In this document: positions 15,691-25,350 of the stretch, one piece after another | Position numbering within the stretch: position 1 is the first letter of the stretch | How the letters are laid out: each line of letters begins with the position of its first letter | Origin: Sphingobium phenoxybenzoativorans | Lineage (GTDB): Bacteria > Pseudomonadota > Alphaproteobacteria > Sphingomonadales > Sphingomonadaceae | Assembly (NCBI RefSeq): GCF_001757355.1 | Contig: NZ_MINO01000042.1 | Span: forward strand, 1 to 33,194 | Length of the DNA stretch: 33,194 bases | Direction of reading: 5' to 3' | The notes under the pieces: generated by a model | What the model saw: only the letters and a program-made list of their open reading frames with translations | What the model was told of the DNA's origin: nothing | Databases searched by the model: none | Translations under genes and position numbers: made by a program

Positions 15691-16497
15691 ATGGGTGACA
15701 TGAGCAAGGAACCTTCGATGGAGGAGATCCTGTCCTCCATCAAGCGCATCATCGCGGAGGAGGGCGAGGAGTCCACGCCTCGTGGTCCGCGTCGCGGCCG
15801 GCTTGAGGTTGTTCCAACCGAAGCTGAGGCCGTGGAGGCGGAAGTTCTGGATGATGACATCCTGGAACTGACGCCACCGGATGAGGTTCACGCGGAAGCG
15901 CCCACCGAAATTGAGGCGGAAGCCGAAGCGCCTGTCGAGGAAATTGCTGAACAGGCCGAACCCGAATCAGTGGTTGACGCATTCGAGCAATCTGACGCGG
16001 TGATTGAGCTGGAAGCTCCAATGGCTGAAGAGCCGGCGCTCGTCGAGGAGGCTGTCGATCCAGTAGAGGAAATCGCCGCGGCTGATTCGATCGAAGTGCA
16101 GCCGGATGATGCTGAACCGGAAGCTTTTGAAATAGCCGATGCTCCAGAGGAGCCGGTCGCCGAAATCGTCGAGCCGGAAACCGCAGCCCCTGCGGCCGAA
16201 GTCCTCGAACTCACCCAAGAGATTAATAGGGAGGAAACTGTGACCTCATCCAATGCCGCCCTGTCGGGTGCAGAATCCATGATATCGGTCGAGAGCGAAG
16301 TTGCAGCGCGTCACTCGCTGTCGGCGCTTTCCTCGATGATTGTTGTGCCGGAAAGCGGCGAAGGCAATACGCTCGAAGATATGGTCAAGGCCATGCTCAA
16401 GCCGATGCTGAAGGAATGGCTGGATGCCAAGCTCCCCGAACTGGTGGAGGGCATGGTGGCCAAGGAAATCAGCCGTATCACCGGCGGCGTTCGTTAA
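15691..16497 (+). CDS. popZ: PopZ-like polar organising protein (DUF2497)
   Basis: 268 aa. It has the conserved N-terminal helix (EPSMEEILSSIKRIIAEE), a long acidic Pro/Glu/Ala-rich disordered middle (about 50-205), and C-terminal oligomerisation helices (about 225-265: NTLEDMVKAMLKPMLKEWLD, then LPELVEGMVAKEISRI). In Caulobacter, PopZ forms a polar matrix that anchors the ParB-parS centromere and recruits cell-cycle regulators; that role is inherited from the family. It starts 24 nt after tolC. The Shine-Dalgarno for ATG 15691 is loose; ATG 15700 is an alternative. GGTTAAC lies between the tolC stop and the start. Fast-evolving middle composition is normal for PopZ. Confidence 0.88.
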   Translation: MGDMSKEPSMEEILSSIKRIIAEEGEESTPRGPRRGRLEVVPTEAEAVEAEVLDDDILELTPPDEVHAEAPTEIEAEAEAPVEEIAEQAEPESVVDAFEQSDAVIELEAPMAEEPALVEEAVDPVEEIAAADSIEVQPDDAEPEAFEIADAPEEPVAEIVEPETAAPAAEVLELTQEINREETVTSSNAALSGAESMISVESEVAARHSLSALSSMIVVPESGEGNTLEDMVKAMLKPMLKEWLDAKLPELVEGMVAKEISRITGGVR

Positions 16498-16573
16498 GGA
16501 ATATTGGGCGGGACGTCAGCCCCGCACCCTTCCTGCGAAATCCCATGACTATTCGGCCCGCTATGGGCTTTCG

Positions 16574-16599
16574 GCGCCGCCGCATATATTGCGGGGCGT
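16574..16599 (+). other. Hairpin in the popZ-valS intergenic region
   Basis: GCGCC (16574-16578) and CCGCA (16580-16584), separated by a bulged G, pair with TGCGG and GGCGT (16590-16599) around the loop TATAT, with one G-U. There is no T tract after it. It may be a leader structure for valS or a weak terminator of popZ. The 179-nt gap holds no convincing gene. Confidence 0.3.
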
Positions 16600-16676
16600 C
16601 GAAATCATTTCCGGCGATGTCACGCTTTGGCATTCCCGGTTGATCCCGTCTCCGTACCCGCTAAAGCCCCCCTATC

Positions 16677-19301
16677 ATGACAGAATTGCCCAAAACCTTC
16701 GCCCCTGCAGAGATTGAAAACCGGTGGTATGCCCATTGGGAGCAGAATGGCCTGTTCCGCCCGGAACGGCCGCACGCGCAGCCTTTCACGATCGTCAATC
16801 CTCCCCCCAACGTCACCGGATCGCTGCATATCGGCCATGCGCTGGACAATACGTTGCAGGATATCATCGTCCGTTATGAGCGTCTGCGGGGCAAGGATGC
16901 CTTATGGGTGGTCGGCACTGACCATGCCGGCATCGCGACGCAAATGGTGGTCGAGCGGCAGCTTAATGCGCAGCAGCAAAAGCGCACTGATTTCACCCGC
17001 GAGGAATTCATTGCCAAGGTGTGGGAATGGAAGACCGAAAGCGGCGGCGCCATTACACGCCAGTTGCGGCGGCTGGGCTGTTCGATGGACTGGGCCAACG
17101 AACGCTTCACGATGGACGAAGGCTTCTCGAAGGCCGTCATCAAGGTGTTCGTGGAACTGCACAGGCGGGGCCTGCTCTATCGCGACAAGCGGCTGGTGAA
17201 CTGGGATCCGGGCCTGCGCACGGCGATTTCCGATCTTGAAGTGGAAACGCGGGAGATCAACGGCAAATTTTGGCACTTCAGCTATCCGCTGGAGGATAGA
17301 TCGGGAATTATCTCGGTCGCTACGACGCGGCCGGAGACGATGCTGGCCGACATGGCTGTTGCAGTGAATCCGGAAGATGCGCGTTATACAGCGCTGATCG
17401 GCAAGAAGGTGCGTCTCCCGATCACAGGCCGCCTGATCCCGATCGTCGCGGACGAACATGCTGACCCGGAATTGGGTTCTGGCGCAGTGAAGATCACGCC
17501 GGGGCATGATTTCAACGACTTCGAAGTCGGCAAGCGAGCGGGCTTCAAGGCGGCGGACATGCTCAACATGCTGGATGCCGATGCGAAGGTCGTTCAGGTT
17601 GCCGATGGCCTTATCCCGGATGCGTATCTCGGCCTTGATCGGTTCGATGCGCGCAAGCAGGTGGTCGCGGCGATCGAAGCCGCAGGCTTGCTTGAGAAAG
17701 TCGAAGACCGCGTTATCCAGACGCCTTATGGCGACCGGTCTGGCGTTGTCATAGAACCTTGGCTCACTGACCAATGGTATGTCGATGCCGAGACCCTGGC
17801 AAAGCCAGCGATCGAGGCGGTCAAGTCCGGCAAGATCGACGTTGTGCCAAAGACTTGGGAAAAGACATATTTCAACTGGATGGAGAATATCCAGCCCTGG
17901 TGCGTGTCGCGTCAGCTTTGGTGGGGCCATCAGATTCCGGCCTGGTATGATGAGGACGGCAAAGCCTATGTGGCCGAGGATGAGGCCGGAGCGCAGGCGC
18001 TTGCCGGGAATAAGCCGCTGGTGCGCGACAATGACGTGCTCGACACATGGTTTTCTTCTGCGCTCTGGCCGTTCGGAACGCTCGGATGGCCGGATGATAG
18101 CCCCATGGTCGCCCGCCACTATCCCAATGACCTGCTGATATCGGGATTTGATATCTTGTTCTTCTGGGATGCGCGCATGGCGATGCAAGGCATCGAGTTC
18201 ATGGGTGATGTCCCATGGCGCAAGCTTTACCTGCATGGGTTGGTCCGCGCTGCCGACGGACAAAAAATGTCCAAGTCGAAGGGTAATGTGGTCGATCCAC
18301 TTGGCCTGATCGACCAATATGGCGCGGACGCATTGCGCTTCTTCATGGCGGCCATGGAAAGCCAGGGCCGCGACGTGAAGATGGATGAGAAGCGCGTCGA
18401 GGGATATCGCAACTTTGCAACGAAGTTGTGGAATGCCGGACGTTTCCTCCAGTCCAATGGAATTGGGGCTTCCTCCACCTTGGACGCTCCGTCCGCGGAA
18501 CTGGCGGTGAACCGGTGGATCATAGCGGAGACGGTGGCGACCGCGCAGGCGATTGAACTGGCCTTTGCCGATCTCCGCTTCGACGCGGCAGCGAATGCGA
18601 TCTATCATTTCGTCTGGGATCAGTTTTGCGATTGGTATCTGGAACTGATCAAGGTGCAGATTGACGACGAAACCAGGTCGGTCGCGGGCTGGGCTTTCGA
18701 TCAGATATTGGTGATGCTGCACCCCTTCATGCCGTTTATCACCGAAGAACTCTGGCACGCGATGGGCGATCGGCAGGCTGACCTGATCGTCTCTCATTGG
18801 CCGCAGGCTGATGCCCGGTCGCTGGACAAAGCCGCCAGCGAGGAGATTGAATGGCTGATCCGTCTTATATCGGCGATCCGCGCAGCACGGACGGAACTAA
18901 ATATTCCGCCTGGCGCCAAGATGCGCGCTTTCGTTCGTGACGCGAGCGAGGGCAGCAAGGCGCGTCTTGGCCGGCAGCAGGCAGCGCTTGCCCGGCTTGC
19001 CCGCATAGAAAGCCTGTCTTTCGAGCCTGTGTCCGAGGCTGGAGCCGCTCAGGTTGTGGTGGAGGAAGCGACGTTCATCCTCCCGCTTGAGGGGGTGATC
19101 GATCTGGCGGCGGAGAAGGCGCGACTGACCAAGGCCAAAGAAGCTGCGGAGAAGGAGCGGGACACGCTTGCGGCCCGTCTTGCCAACGCAAGCTTCGTCG
19201 AACGTGCCAAGCCGGAGGCGGTCGCAAAGGCGCGTGAGGATCATGCGGAAAAGGCCGCGGAGGCCGAACGGTTGGGGGTTGCGCTGGCGCGGCTGGGCTA
19301 A
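16677..19301 (+). CDS. valS: Valine--tRNA ligase
   Basis: 874-aa class I aminoacyl-tRNA synthetase charging tRNA-Val, with editing of threonine. It shows the HIGH motif in [19 protein letters not shown] (HIGH at 51-54), [13 protein letters not shown], the CP1 editing domain (about 200-330, with [10 protein letters not shown]), and KMSKSKGN at about residue 530. It ends in the ValS-specific C-terminal coiled coil (about 805-874: [20 protein letters not shown]). Length and motif order are complete. Start ATG 16677. It is followed after 31 nt by the MATE gene. Confidence 0.97.
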   Translation: MTELPKTFAPAEIENRWYAHWEQNGLFRPERPHAQPFTIVNPPPNVTGSLHIGHALDNTLQDIIVRYERLRGKDALWVVGTDHAGIATQMVVERQLNAQQQKRTDFTREEFIAKVWEWKTESGGAITRQLRRLGCSMDWANERFTMDEGFSKAVIKVFVELHRRGLLYRDKRLVNWDPGLRTAISDLEVETREINGKFWHFSYPLEDRSGIISVATTRPETMLADMAVAVNPEDARYTALIGKKVRLPITGRLIPIVADEHADPELGSGAVKITPGHDFNDFEVGKRAGFKAADMLNMLDADAKVVQVADGLIPDAYLGLDRFDARKQVVAAIEAAGLLEKVEDRVIQTPYGDRSGVVIEPWLTDQWYVDAETLAKPAIEAVKSGKIDVVPKTWEKTYFNWMENIQPWCVSRQLWWGHQIPAWYDEDGKAYVAEDEAGAQALAGNKPLVRDNDVLDTWFSSALWPFGTLGWPDDSPMVARHYPNDLLISGFDILFFWDARMAMQGIEFMGDVPWRKLYLHGLVRAADGQKMSKSKGNVVDPLGLIDQYGADALRFFMAAMESQGRDVKMDEKRVEGYRNFATKLWNAGRFLQSNGIGASSTLDAPSAELAVNRWIIAETVATAQAIELAFADLRFDAAANAIYHFVWDQFCDWYLELIKVQIDDETRSVAGWAFDQILVMLHPFMPFITEELWHAMGDRQADLIVSHWPQADARSLDKAASEEIEWLIRLISAIRAARTELNIPPGAKMRAFVRDASEGSKARLGRQQAALARLARIESLSFEPVSEAGAAQVVVEEATFILPLEGVIDLAAEKARLTKAKEAAEKERDTLAARLANASFVERAKPEAVAKAREDHAEKAAEAERLGVALARLG

Positions 19302-19332
19302 GGGCGCGCTGGACCAGAGGAGAGGGTAGGCA

Positions 19333-20787
19333 ATGAGCGGCATGGGCGGATCATCCAGGCCCGACCTGACCGTGGGGCCGATCGGCAAAACATTGCTGAT
19401 GTTCACGGTCCCAACCTTGGCGTCCAATATCCTGCAATCGCTCAACGGATCGATCAATGCCGTGTGGGTGGGCCGTTTTCTGGGCGAAAATGCGCTGGCG
19501 GCTACTGCGAATGCGAACATCATCATGTTCCTGATGTTCTCGATCATTTTCGGTTTCGGCATGGCGGCGACGGTGTTGATCGGTCAGGCCGTGGGTGCGC
19601 GCGATATAGATTCCGCCAGGCGCGCATTCGGTTCGGCGGTCGGTTTTTGCTTCTGTCTATCGATGATCGTGGCGATTGGAGGGTGGATTGGCGCGCCCGC
19701 GCTGTTAAAAATCCTCGCGACGCCTGCGCCCGCTTATCCGTTGGCCCTTGACTATATCCGGGTCATCTTCGTTGCCATGCCCGCGACATTCCTGGGCGTC
19801 ATGATGATGATGGGGCTGCGCGGCGCCGGTGACTCCGTCACGCCATTGCGCTTCATGATACTCAGCGTACTGCTGGACGCTGGTCTCAATCCTCTGTTCA
19901 TTCTCGGTCTTGGTCCCATTCCTGCAATGGGCATCGCGGGGTCCGCCGCTGCGACAGCCTTCGCCGGCTTTGTCAGCTTCATTGCGCTGGTATTCTACAT
20001 GTATCGCAAGGACCTGCCGCTTCGCCTGCGTGGTCCGGAACTGGCCTATCTCCGCCCGGAGTTGGCGCAATTGAAGGTGCTTGCGGGTAAAGGTCTACCC
20101 ATGGGGCTACAGATGATCGTCATGTCGGCATCCGGCCTCGTGATGATCGGCCTGGTCAATCGTGAGGGATTGCTGATCACGGCGGCTTATGGCGCCGCTC
20201 AGCAATTATGGACCTATCTTCAGATGCCGGCCATGGCCATCGGCGCGGGCGTGAGCGCGATGGCTGCGCAGAATATCGGTGCAGGACGATGGGATCGCGT
20301 AAGCCGCATTACTGGAAGCGGGCTGTTGTTCAATCTCGTGATCACGGGCGGCATGATCATCATTCTGCTGCTTTTTGATCGCCCTGCGCTTGCGCTGTTT
20401 CTGGGAGGGCACAGTCCGGCGATCGACGCAGCGCGCCACATGCAATATCTGGCAAGCTGGAGTTTCCTGCTGTTCGGCATGACGATGGTTTTGTTTGGCA
20501 CGATGCGGGCCAATGGCGTAGTCGTCGGCCCGCTGATCATCCTGCTGATCGCGCTATATCCGGTTCGTCTCGGCTTTTATCACTGGATGTACCCAATGAT
20601 TGGCGCGGACGCGCTGTGGATCAGTTTTCCGGTCGGGTCATTGATCTCATTCGCTCTGGCGGGCGCACTCTATATGCATGGCGGGTGGAGGAAAGTCAGG
20701 CTGGTCACACCGCCGCACGAGGAGGAATGCCGGGAAACCCTGAACGCGGATGCAGAACCGGCGGGCCGGATGAGCCCGACCGGCTAA
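19333..20787 (+). CDS. MATE-family efflux transporter
   Basis: 484-aa cation-coupled multidrug/metabolite exporter of the inner membrane with twelve predicted helices. The start GPIGKTLLMFTVPTLASNIL, then NGSINAVWVGRFLGENALAA and VLIGQAVGARD, are the MatE repeat-1 signature. The second repeat begins near LAGKGLPMGLQMI, with AAQNIGAGRWDR as its matching motif. A hydrophilic C-terminal tail of about 30 residues is present. There is a good ribosome site AGAGGAGAGGG before ATG 19333. It ends 4 nt from the convergent HerA-like gene. The substrate is unknown. Confidence 0.92.
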   Translation: MSGMGGSSRPDLTVGPIGKTLLMFTVPTLASNILQSLNGSINAVWVGRFLGENALAATANANIIMFLMFSIIFGFGMAATVLIGQAVGARDIDSARRAFGSAVGFCFCLSMIVAIGGWIGAPALLKILATPAPAYPLALDYIRVIFVAMPATFLGVMMMMGLRGAGDSVTPLRFMILSVLLDAGLNPLFILGLGPIPAMGIAGSAAATAFAGFVSFIALVFYMYRKDLPLRLRGPELAYLRPELAQLKVLAGKGLPMGLQMIVMSASGLVMIGLVNREGLLITAAYGAAQQLWTYLQMPAMAIGAGVSAMAAQNIGAGRWDRVSRITGSGLLFNLVITGGMIIILLLFDRPALALFLGGHSPAIDAARHMQYLASWSFLLFGMTMVLFGTMRANGVVVGPLIILLIALYPVRLGFYHWMYPMIGADALWISFPVGSLISFALAGALYMHGGWRKVRLVTPPHEEECRETLNADAEPAGRMSPTG

Positions 20788-20791
20788 GCCT

Positions 20792-22453
20792 TTACCGTCC
20801 CTGGTTGCGCCACCGCGTGATTGTGCGTTCCAGAATATCTGGCTCGTTGCCTATCTGTTGCCACAGGTCGCCGAAGCTCAGATCGTTCGATGCCGGACGC
20901 CTATGTTCTTCCAGATTGTCCAGAGCGACGCGGATCGGGATCGACACGCCTTCGCCGCAGATGATGCATTCCCGGTTTCGAAGCGCGGGGATGGATTCCA
21001 CGAACCCCCTCGACCCTTCCGGCATCGCGGCGCTGACGAATGCGCGGTCGCGATCGTTATTCAAACGCATGGAGATGATCGTGCCGCATTGCGACAGCAC
21101 ACCTTCGGCCAAATCCGACGGCCGTTGTGTGATCAGGCCCAACGAAACGCCATATTTACGGCCTTCCTTGGCGATGCGCTCCAGGATTTTGCGTACGGCC
21201 TGACCGCTGCCCGTGGTGGTCGCCGGGATATAACGGTGCGCTTCCTCGCACACCAGCAGGATCGGCCGTTGCGGTTCATCCCGCGCCCAGATGGCATAGT
21301 CAAATACAAGGCGTGCAAGCACCGACACCACCACCGAAGTAATGTCGGAGGGCATGGCGGACACGTCGATGATGGAGATCGGCTTGCCCTCTGCGGGCAG
21401 ACGGAAAATCTTGGTCAGGAACGCCTGCATGCTGTCCGCTACCAACATGCCGGAAAACATGAAGGAATAACGCGGGTCGGCCTTGATCTCGTCGATCTTT
21501 GACTTCAGGCGCATATAGGGAAGCGTTCCGGTTCCCTTGTCCAGTTTCCCCATTTCATTGCTGAGGATCGTGGTCAGGTCGGAAAGCAGATAGGGGATCG
21601 GCGAATCGACGGTGAGCCGGGCCATGCCCTCAGCCAGGCGATTGCGTGCGCGGGCGGCCAGCAGGCATTTGGCGAGAATGTCGCGATCCTGCGTTTTTTC
21701 CGCGCCCTCGGATGTGACGAAAACCTCGCAATGCTCCTCAAAATTCATCAGCCAATAGGGCAGGGCGAGATTGGTGGCGTCGTGGATGGCGCCATTATTC
21801 CTGAAAGATGCAGCATATTCGCCGTGCGGATCGACCATAACGATATGGCCCTGGGGCGACTGGTCGCAGATGCGGTGGAGGATCAAAGCCGCCGATGTGG
21901 ATTTGCCGGTGCCGGTTGAACCCAGAAGCGCGAAATGCTTGCCCAACAGGGCATCCACATACAATGCAGCACGGGTATCCTTGGTGGGATATACGGTGCC
22001 AATCTGGACATGCGCCCGATCGTCGGCCGCATAAATCTGCCGCATATCGGCGCTCGACACAGGAAAGATTTCCGTGTTCGGCGTGGGATAGCGGGTTACG
22101 CCACGACGGAAGCGGTAGATTTTGCCGGTCAGGCGCTCCTCATCCCCTTCGCCCAAAAAGTCGATATCGGCAATGATCGTGCCGGGGTCTCTGCGGTCGA
22201 GCGTCATGGAGCGGATGTTCGCGACAAGCCAAACCGCGCCGACCCGCATCTTCACTTGGCTGCCGACCTGACCCGCCATTGCGATGCAGGGATCGGGATC
22301 ATGGGCGAAATTCGCCAGCCTGCCCGCATCAATCAGAATCTGTGAACTGGACCCGGCAATCTGGAAGACCCAGCCCATCGCCTCTCCCAATACGGGATGT
22401 GTCTGCACGTTATGCGCCTGAGCGAACTGCGTCGCGGCTGGGATGTCGTTCAT
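20792..22453 (-). CDS. HerA-like/DUF87 ATPase
   Basis: About 553-aa hexameric-type ATPase of the FtsK/HerA superfamily. It has an N-terminal HAS-barrel-like domain (about 20-160), then a P-loop core with Walker A LLGSTGTGKST (about 176-186), VMVDPHGEYAASF, Walker B ILLVCEEAHRYIP (about 400-412), sensor GLITQRPSDLAEGV, and the arginine-finger region SMRLNNDRDR. HerA proteins work with the NurA nuclease in archaeal end resection; bacterial versions are often in defence or of unknown role. No NurA, Sir2 or DUF4297 partner is adjacent, so this is a lone housekeeping-like copy. ATG 22453 is chosen; TTG 22468 is in frame. Confidence 0.88.
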   Translation of the reverse strand: MNDIPAATQFAQAHNVQTHPVLGEAMGWVFQIAGSSSQILIDAGRLANFAHDPDPCIAMAGQVGSQVKMRVGAVWLVANIRSMTLDRRDPGTIIADIDFLGEGDEERLTGKIYRFRRGVTRYPTPNTEIFPVSSADMRQIYAADDRAHVQIGTVYPTKDTRAALYVDALLGKHFALLGSTGTGKSTSAALILHRICDQSPQGHIVMVDPHGEYAASFRNNGAIHDATNLALPYWLMNFEEHCEVFVTSEGAEKTQDRDILAKCLLAARARNRLAEGMARLTVDSPIPYLLSDLTTILSNEMGKLDKGTGTLPYMRLKSKIDEIKADPRYSFMFSGMLVADSMQAFLTKIFRLPAEGKPISIIDVSAMPSDITSVVVSVLARLVFDYAIWARDEPQRPILLVCEEAHRYIPATTTGSGQAVRKILERIAKEGRKYGVSLGLITQRPSDLAEGVLSQCGTIISMRLNNDRDRAFVSAAMPEGSRGFVESIPALRNRECIICGEGVSIPIRVALDNLEEHRRPASNDLSFGDLWQQIGNEPDILERTITRWRNQGR

Positions 22454-22558
22454 ACGGCACTCGATCAAGTCGAAGCCGGCAAAGCCGCCGACGGACCAGC
22501 CCGGATTAAAGGCGACTGGTTAACATTGAATTGATCGCCTTCCATCGAACGCCGGGTC

Positions 22559-23317
22559 TTAAATCCTGCGCGCAACCGCTCCTGCCGCCCACCCAAGACC
22601 CACAGCAAGGGCCACTGCGGTCAGGCCATAAAGGAATGACCAGTTCTGTGCGGCCAGGGCGATGAATCTTTCAAAGCCCGATTTGCGGATTGTTACGTCA
22701 CGCACCGCCGCGGCTACTACGCGCCCATCCTGCACCAAAAAGGTCTCGGCGGTATAGTCGCCCACGATGACGCGCGCGGACAGAGGCAGGCGGGCGCGAT
22801 ACAGGACGCCGTCAGTGATCTCCACTGTTCCTGGCCGCTCGACGAACAAGCCGGTTTTTCGCCGCAGATCGACCAGGCCGGTCTGAAACCGTTGGATCTC
22901 GTCGCTGTCATTCAAGGAAGCGGGAGAGAGCTGAAGCTTGTCAACGCCAAGCTCGTAAATGGCGGCAGTGCGTTCATCGACGATCCGGTCTATCGGCCGG
23001 GAAGACGCCATCGCATAGAAGCTGGGGGCGGAACGGAATTGAGCGCTGTCCGCATTGACCCATATACCGGCAACCTTCTGCTTTTCGCGCATCGTGATCG
23101 ATTGATCCGGCCCTTTCAGAACAACAACGATATCGGCTGGCTTTTGCGGCGCCTTGCCATCGGGATATACGATCGCGCCGAACAGCAGCAATTCCGCGCC
23201 GGTGAAGCTGTATTGGATTTCCACTTCGCGCTGGGAAACGTCCGGAACCAGCATCGGCGCACGAGCGGCCAGCATGAGAGGCGCAAATGCGAACATTAGG
23301 AGGCGCGCCATCTTCAC
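22559..23317 (-). CDS. TIGR02186 family protein
   Basis: 252 aa: signal peptide at about 1-18, a beta-rich periplasmic domain (about 28-215: VEIQYSFTGAELLLFGAI, VVVLKGPDQ, FYAMASSRPI), and one C-terminal membrane anchor (about 223-245). It matches the alphaproteobacterial TIGR02186 family, which is found almost always beside a TauE/SafE permease, as here, where ATG 23317 overlaps that gene's stop. The role is unknown; a periplasmic partner of the permease is inferred from the coupling. Confidence 0.85.
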   Translation of the reverse strand: MKMARLLMFAFAPLMLAARAPMLVPDVSQREVEIQYSFTGAELLLFGAIVYPDGKAPQKPADIVVVLKGPDQSITMREKQKVAGIWVNADSAQFRSAPSFYAMASSRPIDRIVDERTAAIYELGVDKLQLSPASLNDSDEIQRFQTGLVDLRRKTGLFVERPGTVEITDGVLYRARLPLSARVIVGDYTAETFLVQDGRVVAAAVRDVTIRKSGFERFIALAAQNWSFLYGLTAVALAVGLGWAAGAVARRI

Positions 23318-24228
23318 TGGATCTGCACCGTATATATCTCGTCCGGCCGATAGCCGAGGCCGAGCGCCATACGAATGGCCACGACCAGCACGATGAAGGC
23401 CAATATCATGCGCAGATATTCAGGCCGGACTGTCATGGAGATGCGCGCACCGACCTGTGCGCCGACCACGCTGCCGATAAGGAGGAGCAGGGCAAGGACA
23501 AGGTCCACGGCCTTTGTCGTCATGCTGTGCATCATGGTCGTGGCGATCGTCACGAACAGGATTTGAAACAGGGAGGTGCCGACGACAACCTGCGTGGTCA
23601 TGCCCAGAAGGTAGAGCATGGCTGGAACCATGATAAATCCACCGCCGACGCCCAGCAGCATCGTCAGTATGCCGGTCGTCACGCCTAGCAGAAACGGCGC
23701 GAGCGGCGAAATGTAGAGGCCCGAACGATAGAAACGCCAGCGCATCGGAAGGGCGGCAATAAGCGGATGATGACGGCGCTTCTTTGCCGTCGGCCGGACG
23801 CCGCTGCGCAGAGCGACGATGGATTGTATGGATTCTTTTGCCATCAGCATGCCGATAGAACCCAGCATCAGGACATACAGGATCGCAATGGCGGTATCGA
23901 TTTGTCCGAGCGTTTGGAGAAGCCGGAAAAGGGCGGTGCCAATCAGCGCGCCGACGATGCCGCCCACCACCATGACTATGCCCATGTCGATATCGACGGT
24001 TTTGCGGGACAGATGCGTGAAGACGCCAGAGACGCTGGCTCCTGTGACCTGTGACGCAGCAGATGCCGCTGCGACGGTCGGAGGAATGCCGTAGAAGATC
24101 AGCAGCGGCGTTGTGAGGAACCCTCCACCCACACCGAACATGCCCGACAGCAAACCGACCACGCCGCCCAGCCCGATAATGACGAAGGCGTTCACCGACA
24201 GATTCGCAATGGGCAGGTAGAGATCCAT
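23314..24228 (-). CDS. TauE/SafE family sulfite/organosulfur exporter
   Basis: 304-aa membrane permease with about eight helices and two internal repeats. Each repeat has the family's Gly-rich loop: GLLSGMFGVGGGFLTTPLL (about 25-43) and GVTTGILTMLLGVGGGFIMV (about 205-224). TauE/SafE proteins move sulfite, sulfoacetate or related anions across the inner membrane. ATG 24228 (MDLYLPIANLSVNAFV) is the family's usual start; the in-frame ATG 24270 adds a non-conserved leader. It overlaps TIGR02186 by 4 nt. A sulfur role is inferred from the family only. Confidence 0.9.
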   Translation of the reverse strand: MDLYLPIANLSVNAFVIIGLGGVVGLLSGMFGVGGGFLTTPLLIFYGIPPTVAAASAASQVTGASVSGVFTHLSRKTVDIDMGIVMVVGGIVGALIGTALFRLLQTLGQIDTAIAILYVLMLGSIGMLMAKESIQSIVALRSGVRPTAKKRRHHPLIAALPMRWRFYRSGLYISPLAPFLLGVTTGILTMLLGVGGGFIMVPAMLYLLGMTTQVVVGTSLFQILFVTIATTMMHSMTTKAVDLVLALLLLIGSVVGAQVGARISMTVRPEYLRMILAFIVLVVAIRMALGLGYRPDEIYTVQIQ

Positions 24229-24281
24229 GCCAAACGGGCCTAGTCCCAAAGCGCGGCGATATAAAGGCATCAGTCGCGCTA

Positions 24282-24307
24282 ATATGGGAGCCTTCGCGCT
24301 CCTATAT
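24282..24307 (-). terminator. Hairpin after the NfrB-like/barrel operon
   Basis: ATATGGGAGC (24282-24291) pairs with GCTCCTATAT (24298-24307) with one G-U and a 6-nt loop, directly after the barrel gene's stop. No long T tract follows. Position and stability suggest a terminator or attenuator before the TauE gene. Confidence 0.45.
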
Positions 24308-24310
24308 GAT

Positions 24311-25348
24311 TTAGAAGCCGGCGACCAGCGTTACCGCAGGACCCGAACCAGGTTGTGCCCGCCCCGTTATCCGCTGGCGCCATTCAGCAGCCATGCGCGA
24401 TTGAATCCTGCCGTTGGAAAAGCGCATCTGGATCTGCGGTCCGATGTCGAAGCGCGTCAGATTAGGTTGTGCGCCGCCGGAAGTGCTCATGCCCAGCGCA
24501 ATTTTGTCGTCGATGACATATGTGCGGAGCGAGAATTTACCGTCGGCGAAGGCATCCCGATTGCGGAAACCGACAATGCCACCCTGTGCATAGCCTTCCG
24601 CTTCCAGGCCGAAGGGCATGGTGGCGGGGCCAAATCCGGTCGATGCGACGATGGCGAATGCATCGCGCGCTCCCATACCCAGTGCGACGCGCCGCTCGAC
24701 ACCGATGTCGAAAGGAAATGACCTGACCGGGCGGTAGCCGATGCCGAAGGCTGCTTCTGGCGCCGCGGGATGCGCCAGGGCGCTGGTGATGCGAGCATAG
24801 GGCGCCACGCGGCTCCTGCTGCCCGGAGTCAGATCATACTGAACGCGGACTCCTGCCTGGGAGCTGCCCAACTGACCATAGCTGGCCAGATTGAAGTGGG
24901 AGCTTCCATTCCGAATGAGCATCCAAGCGTCGAGAGACCAGCGGCTAATCGTATTGGACAGGGTGTTTGCAGGGCGCGTTCCGGACACAGGCTCAGGAAA
25001 TAATGTAGCTTCCGATGATGACGCTGCATATTGGTGGCCTTCCATCGCTACTGGAGCGCCGGTAGCTGCCGGCGTCTTGGACGTGGTGTCATCCGTATCC
25101 AGGATGGGCGTCCGGAGGATTTTACCCGGCGTTGCCGCAAATCGCACGGATTTCAGTTCGACTGCCTGGCGTTGATCTTCGAAGGATGATCCCGCCGGAA
25201 TGGCGAAGGTGAGCCGGCCATATAAGGGCTGTTCCGCCGCCCATGCCGAGGGTTGGCTGGCCGCCCAGGGGCCGGCTATCGCCATGCGGCAACCCGTCCA
25301 GCCAAGCAACAGTAGCGTCAAGGCGCGGAGAGGACGTCCGCCCGTCAC
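24311..25348 (-). CDS. Outer membrane beta-barrel protein, NfrA C-terminal-like
   Basis: About 345 aa. With GTG 25348 the protein begins with a signal peptide (RPLRALTLLLLGWTGC) and then a low-complexity periplasmic stretch (about 45-130). The C-terminal 200 residues show alternating beta strands: DAWMLIRNG, GVRVQYDLTPGSRSRVAPYAR, FGIGYRPV, FDIGVERRVALG, DAFAIVASTGFG, and a final VTLVAGF ending in Phe, as in outer-membrane barrels. The strand pattern resembles the C-terminal barrel of NfrA, the outer-membrane partner of NfrB, but the TPR region of NfrA is absent. GTG 25348 begins 2 nt after the NfrB-like stop, so the genes are coupled. The longer upstream frame overlaps that gene and is rejected. 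Confidence 0.6.
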   Translation of the reverse strand: MTGGRPLRALTLLLLGWTGCRMAIAGPWAASQPSAWAAEQPLYGRLTFAIPAGSSFEDQRQAVELKSVRFAATPGKILRTPILDTDDTTSKTPAATGAPVAMEGHQYAASSSEATLFPEPVSGTRPANTLSNTISRWSLDAWMLIRNGSSHFNLASYGQLGSSQAGVRVQYDLTPGSRSRVAPYARITSALAHPAAPEAAFGIGYRPVRSFPFDIGVERRVALGMGARDAFAIVASTGFGPATMPFGLEAEGYAQGGIVGFRNRDAFADGKFSLRTYVIDDKIALGMSTSGGAQPNLTRFDIGPQIQMRFSNGRIQSRMAAEWRQRITGRAQPGSGPAVTLVAGF

Positions 25349-25350
25349 CG

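Noticed and set aside
16902..18797. Long open frame (631 codons) antisense to valS
   Set aside because: A shadow of the high-GC valS codons; no domain, no ribosome site, and valS on the other strand is complete.
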